From SURF-21 sp964462595 (GTDB taxonomy: Bacteria > Actinomycetota > Geothermincolia > Geothermincolales > RBG-13-55-18), in assembly GCA_964462595.1 (NCBI GenBank), contig CAYWXM010000023.1, forward strand, positions 62,001 to 126,000: a stretch of DNA of 64,000 nucleotides, given 5' to 3'. Both the position numbers and the translations under genes were made by a program. Position 1 is the first letter of the stretch, and each line of letters opens with the position of its first letter. A model generated the notes under the pieces. It was not told the origin of the DNA and did not search any database. It saw only the letters and a list, made by a program, of their open reading frames with translations. Positions 60,574 to 64,000 of this stretch are shown here, piece after piece.

Positions 60574-61734
60574 TCAAGTCCCGGACGTGTCAGTACCTGC
60601 AATATCCTCATCCGGGGCATCAGCGGTTTTCATCATGACTTGATTCTCGCCGTCCGTTTCTACAGCCTCATCGCCATCTCCGGCTAAACCCTCCTCATCC
60701 TCCAGGCCCTCACGCTGAGTCCCCTCGTCACCTTCTTCAGCATGCGCCACATATCCTTCCCTCTCGTCCCTTGCCTGGGATTCGCTCTTGATATCTATTC
60801 TCCACCCTGTCAACTTCGCCGCCAAGCGTGCATTCTGCCCTTCCTTGCCTATAGCCAGGGAAAGCTGGCTTTCGGGGACGATCACTTCCGACAACTCCTC
60901 GTCTTCATATACGTTGACCTCTTTTACCTTGGCCGGACTGAGCGCATTTGAAACGTATTCCCTCGGATCCTCTCTCCAGGGGATGATATCGACCTTTTCG
61001 CCTTTAAGCTCGTTAACAACCATGCGTACCCGCGAACCCCTGGCACCCACACACGCTCCCACCGGATCTATATTGCGGTCGTTTGATACCACCGCGATTT
61101 TCGAGCGATGGCCGGGTTCTCTAGCCACCGCCTTGATCTCGACGTATCCCTCCGCTATCTCTGGTACTTCCAACTCGAACAGCCGCTTCAGCAATCCAGG
61201 ATGGGTCCTGGATACGAGGATCTGTGGCCCCTTGCTCGTCTTCCGGACCTCTACGATATACACTTTTATCCGCATCCCGTGCTTGCACCTCTCCCCCGGC
61301 ATCTGCTCGGAGACTGGGAGCAGGGCCTCCACCTTTCCCAGGTCAACAAGGGTATAGCGCTGGTCCGACTGCTGTACTATTCCGGTTACGATATCGCCGG
61401 TCTTTTCCCGGTATTCCTCGAACATGAGGTCTCTCTCGGCTTCTCTGATTCGCTGCAGTATAACCTGTTTGGCTGTTTGGGCGGCGATCCTTCCGAAGTT
61501 GCCGGGGGTGACTTCTTCCTCTTTCACCTCTCCGCTGTCTTCGTCGGCTATTTCCGCGAAAACGTGTATTGACCCCGTTTCCCGGTTCACCTCGACCCGC
61601 GCTTCCTCCTCGGTGGAATAATTCTTCTTGTATGCCGAGAGCAACGCCGCTTCCAGGGCCTGGATGATCGTCTCCGCATCTATGCCCTTTTCGCGCTCGA
61701 TCTGCCGCAGCGCCTCAAGCCACTCCACATTCAC
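60574..61734 (-). CDS. nusA: Transcription termination/antitermination factor NusA
   Basis: This 386-residue NusA has an N-terminal RNA polymerase-binding domain (GIDAETIIQALEAALLSAYKK), an S1 domain (GDIVTGIVQQSDQRYTLVDLG) and KH1/KH2 (GACVGARGSRVRMVVNEL, LAIGKEGQNARLAAKLTGW). The last 50 residues are strongly acidic (EEGDEGTQREGLEDEEGLAG and on), longer than usual. It may feed back on the terminator in the rimP leader, because NusA autoregulates its operon in E. coli. Confidence 0.97.
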   Translation of the reverse strand: MNVEWLEALRQIEREKGIDAETIIQALEAALLSAYKKNYSTEEEARVEVNRETGSIHVFAEIADEDSGEVKEEEVTPGNFGRIAAQTAKQVILQRIREAERDLMFEEYREKTGDIVTGIVQQSDQRYTLVDLGKVEALLPVSEQMPGERCKHGMRIKVYIVEVRKTSKGPQILVSRTHPGLLKRLFELEVPEIAEGYVEIKAVAREPGHRSKIAVVSNDRNIDPVGACVGARGSRVRMVVNELKGEKVDIIPWREDPREYVSNALSPAKVKEVNVYEDEELSEVIVPESQLSLAIGKEGQNARLAAKLTGWRIDIKSESQARDEREGYVAHAEEGDEGTQREGLEDEEGLAGDGDEAVETDGENQVMMKTADAPDEDIAGTDTSGT

Positions 61735-61764
61735 TCGCGTTCCCTCCGTTTCCGCGCGTCACGC

Positions 61765-62241
61765 CTACCAGGGGGCATCGAAATAAAGTTTCGTTTTCTT
61801 CAAGGCCTGATAGGGAAAGGACATCTCCTCGCCATCGACGAAAACCGTAATACCCTCTTCGTCTGCTCCCTTCAGCCTGCCGCGTATTTTCTGCCGGCCC
61901 TCGAAAGCCTGACGCAATACTATTTCTACCTCCCTGCCCACAAAGGCGTGGAATTCCCTTGGTTTACGCAGCACACGCTGCAGTCCTGGCGATTCGACCT
62001 CCAGGTTATAGCTCTCGCTTATCACATCCTCGACATCGAGGTGGCGGCTTATCTCTTCGCTCATCCCCGCGCAGGTATCCACGTCGATACCCCCCTCCCT
62101 GTCGAGGCATACCGTTACCACCAGCCGCTTACCCCTTCTCTCGACATCAACCGATACAAGGCGCAGCCCCGCATCCGCCACCAGGGGGTCTATCGTTTCC
62201 TCCAGAAGGCTTTCAATATCCTTCAATGGTTGTACGTGCAT
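61765..62241 (-). CDS. rimP: Ribosome maturation factor RimP
   Basis: This 158-residue RimP is a 30S assembly factor. The N-terminal alpha/beta domain has LEETIDPLVADAGLRLVSVDVER and VDTCAGMSEEISRHLD. The signature YNLEVESPGLQRVLRKPREF leads to an SH3-like C-terminal domain. The ATG at 62241 has GAGGCGG upstream. A start at 62274 is in frame but lies within the leader terminator stem. It opens the rimP-nusA-infB operon. Confidence 0.95.
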   Translation of the reverse strand: MHVQPLKDIESLLEETIDPLVADAGLRLVSVDVERRGKRLVVTVCLDREGGIDVDTCAGMSEEISRHLDVEDVISESYNLEVESPGLQRVLRKPREFHAFVGREVEIVLRQAFEGRQKIRGRLKGADEEGITVFVDGEEMSFPYQALKKTKLYFDAPW

Positions 62242-62255
62242 TAACCGCCTCATCA

Positions 62256-62283
62256 TCAAATAAAAAGTGGGCAATCGCCCACT
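62256..62283 (-). terminator. Leader terminator/attenuator before rimP
   Basis: On the minus strand AGTGGGC (62283-62277), loop GATT and GCCCACT (62272-62266) are followed by TTTTATTTG. It lies after the rimP promoter and before its SD. A terminator at this place should control read-through into rimP-nusA-infB. Confidence 0.75.
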
Positions 62284-62313
62284 CGGCTCCCTTGTTCGCT
62301 CTTATACCTTTGA

Positions 62314-62343
62314 AGTATAGCATATCCCGCTTTTTCCGGGCAA
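62314..62343 (-). promoter_or_regulatory. Promoter of the rimP-nusA-infB operon
   Basis: On the minus strand TTGCCC (62343-62338), an 18-nt spacer and extended -10 TGCTATACT (TATACT at 62319-62314). The start of transcription would be near 62307, about 25 nt before the leader terminator stem. Confidence 0.6.
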
Positions 62344-62475
62344 CTTGCGTTTCAAGCATCAAATGGCCTTTTAACAGGTAAAATACAATCTCTTTCCAAG
62401 GTTCGCTCGCTCACTATCACTGCTCGCCCTGCTGGCCGGCGGGCGACCCGGCGTACATGGAATAAGCTATGGCCT

Positions 62476-62498
62476 CGAGGCTGTGCCACGCATATAAT
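62476..62498 (+). promoter_or_regulatory. Possible promoter of the EF-G-like gene
   Basis: A perfect TATAAT (62493-62498) sits about 45 nt before the ATG, but the -35 region (near 62470) is poor. Transcription would start near 62505, giving a leader with AAGGAAAGGA as ribosome-binding site. Confidence 0.35.
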
Positions 62499-62542
62499 AA
62501 TTAGCGTTATCCAGACGACAAGGAAAGGAACGTGGATTCCCA

Positions 62543-64000
62543 TGGACAGGTTCGTGATGGAGAAGATTCGTAACGTTGCCCTATTTGGCCATGGAGATTC
62601 CGGCAAGACCTCCCTGGCCGAGGCCATGCTTTTCAATGCAGGGGTTATAAAGCGCATGGGACGTGTTGACGAGGGCAATACGGCGAGCGATTTTGACCCC
62701 GACGAGCAGAAACGCGGCATCTCCGTTAACGCGACCCCGCTGGTCATGGAATGGAAGGGTTACAAGATAAATCTCCTGGATACTCCCGGTTTCGCTGACT
62801 TCATGGGAGAGGTTACATCAGCTCTCAGGGTTATAGACGGAGCTGTTTTCGTGATATCGGCAGTCAGCGGAGTCGAGGTGCAGACGGAGCTCATTTGGAA
62901 GATGGCGGATTCGTACGGTTACCCCCGCATCGTCTTCGTCAACAAGATGGACAGGGAAAACGCAAGCTTCCAGCGCTGCCTCGAGCAATTGCAGCAGCTC
63001 TATGGCTCAAGCGTCATCCCCTTCCAGCTTCCCATCGGCGAGGAGCACGACTTTCGCGGCGTTGTCGATCTCATCACCGCAAAGGCCTATATCTATGAAG
63101 AAGACGGCAAGGCACGAGAGTCGGAGGTCCCGCAGGAGCTTTCGGAGCGCGTTCAGGAAGCACGCGAAAAGATAATCGAGGGGGCTGCCGAGTCCAACGA
63201 TGAGCTCATGGAAAAATACCTCGAGGAGGAGGAACTCGATGAGCATGAGGTCTTGTCCGCACTTCTGAGCGGAGTTTCCAAGGGGGTCATCGTGCCCGTT
63301 CTATGCGGCAGCGCTACCCATAATATCGCCATCGATACCCTTGCCAATGCCATCGTCAATTCCCTTCCCTCACCGGCCCGTCTGGAAGAGATCCTGGGGA
63401 CAAAGAAAGGTAGCGACGATGAGATCTCGTTTAAGGCAAGCGATGACTCTCCCCTGGCGGCTCTGGTCTTCAGCACCATTTCGGATCCTTATGTGGGAAA
63501 ACTTACTTACTTCCGCGTGTTTTCGGGCTCCCTGTCCTCGGACAGCACGGTCTATAATCCCAACCGCGATAAAGAAGAACGCGTGGGGCAGGTGTTCATA
63601 ATCCGCGGTAAGAACCAGATAGTCGTGCGTGAGATCCCGGCTGGCGATATGGGGGGGGTAGCCAAGCTCACGGACACCTCTACGGGAGATACCCTTTGCG
63701 ATAAAGAGAACCCCATCGTGCTCCCGAGCATCGACTTCCCCGAGCCCATCATGTCACTCGCGGTGGAGCCGAAAACCAAGGGCGACGAGGATAAGCTATC
63801 CGTCGCTCTTTCGCGCGTAAGCGAAGAGGACCCTACTTTCCACGTGCGCAGGGATACTGAGGTCAAGCAGACCATAGTCTCCGGTATGGGCGAGGCGCAT
63901 CTCGATATCATGATGGAGCGTATGGCGCGCAAATTCGGCGTGAACGTGAATACCGAACTCCCCCTCGTCCCTTACAAGGAAACCATCCGCAGGAGCGCCA
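62543..64000 (+). CDS. Elongation factor G-like protein (EF-G2 subfamily), 3'-truncated by window
   Basis: The 486 codons present encode a translational GTPase. They show G1 GHGDSGKTSLAEAM, a switch I region ASDFDPDEQKRGISVNATP, G3 DTPGFADF, G4 VNKMDREN and the EF-G domain II/III region (IVSGMGEAHLDIMMERM). GHGDSGKTS and the diverged switch I are the second EF-G type found in Actinobacteria and others, rather than canonical FusA (AHIDAGKTT). Its role is not established; some homologues act in recycling or tetracycline protection. It is divergent from rimP. The start ATG (62543) follows AAGGAAAGGA. Confidence 0.92.

Noticed and set aside
1..64000. CRISPR array, tRNA genes, IS elements, prophage or toxin-antitoxin pair
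   Set aside because: I looked for regular direct repeats, T-loop GGTTCGAATC-type motifs, transposase motifs and small overlapping gene pairs and found none. I cannot exclude a diverged tRNA without a covariance search.

Overview
The window is a dense bacterial housekeeping region. About 60 genes lie almost all on the minus strand. Only the DUF167 gene, rpsT and a truncated EF-G-like gene at the right edge are on plus. The best guess for the organism is a deep-branching Actinomycetota-like lineage. The evidence is DivIVA/Wag31, SepF, YggT, YggS, ProC and PgeF in one neighbourhood, an ileS leader that looks like the short-Stem-I actinobacterial T-box, HrcA/CIRCE heat-shock control, an EF-G2-type GTPase, fairly high GC and many TTG/GTG starts. 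This is inference; no rRNA is present to settle it. I see no tRNA, CRISPR, IS element, prophage or other clear accessory island.

Layout, left to right (minus-strand operons therefore read right to left). 1-6.0 kb: a small winged-helix protein, rluD, lgt, lspA, a DksA/TraR zinc-finger protein and ileS behind a T-box-like leader. 6.3-13.6 kb: DUF167, then divIVA-yggT-proC-sepF-yggS, mgtC, acylphosphatase, pgeF and a CorC/HlyC-type protein. 13.6-17.6 kb: ybeY-pgpH-phoH-HIT. 17.7-24.8 kb: hrcA-dnaJ-rsmE-mtaB under CIRCE, preceded by lepA-hemW. 25-31.2 kb: rpsT (+) and the operon infC-rpmI-rplT-trmH-pheS-pheT with its own promoter and leader attenuator. 31.2-36.8 kb: a c-di-GMP-type signalling set (GAF-HD-GYP, REC-GGDDF, hybrid-domain histidine kinase). 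37-40.8 kb: the riboflavin operon ribD-ribE-ribBA-ribH under an FMN riboswitch. 40.9-48.1 kb: rpe, thpR, cinA, pgsA, rimO, a 77-residue unknown protein and ftsK. 48.6-62.3 kb: an SDR enzyme and the large operon rimP-nusA-infB-DUF503-rbfA-nrnA-truB-ribF-rpsO-pnp-M16-dapB. 62.5-64 kb: EF-G-like.

The most notable content is regulatory. The CIRCE operator holds the hrcA Shine-Dalgarno sequence in its 9-nt spacer, with the ATG abutting the operator. infC seems to start at ATA, directly after a leader terminator. The FMN riboswitch is followed by a textbook terminator. A terminator hairpin lies between the rimP promoter and start codon, so nusA/infB expression may be feedback-attenuated. S20 starts with TTG, as in E. 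coli. Protein-level oddities are a YbeY whose third zinc ligand is Asp rather than His, and a response regulator whose GGDEF domain reads GGDDF and has lost the I-site arginine. I found no convincing new multi-gene system; the 77-aa protein and the structured leaders are the best candidates for something undescribed.
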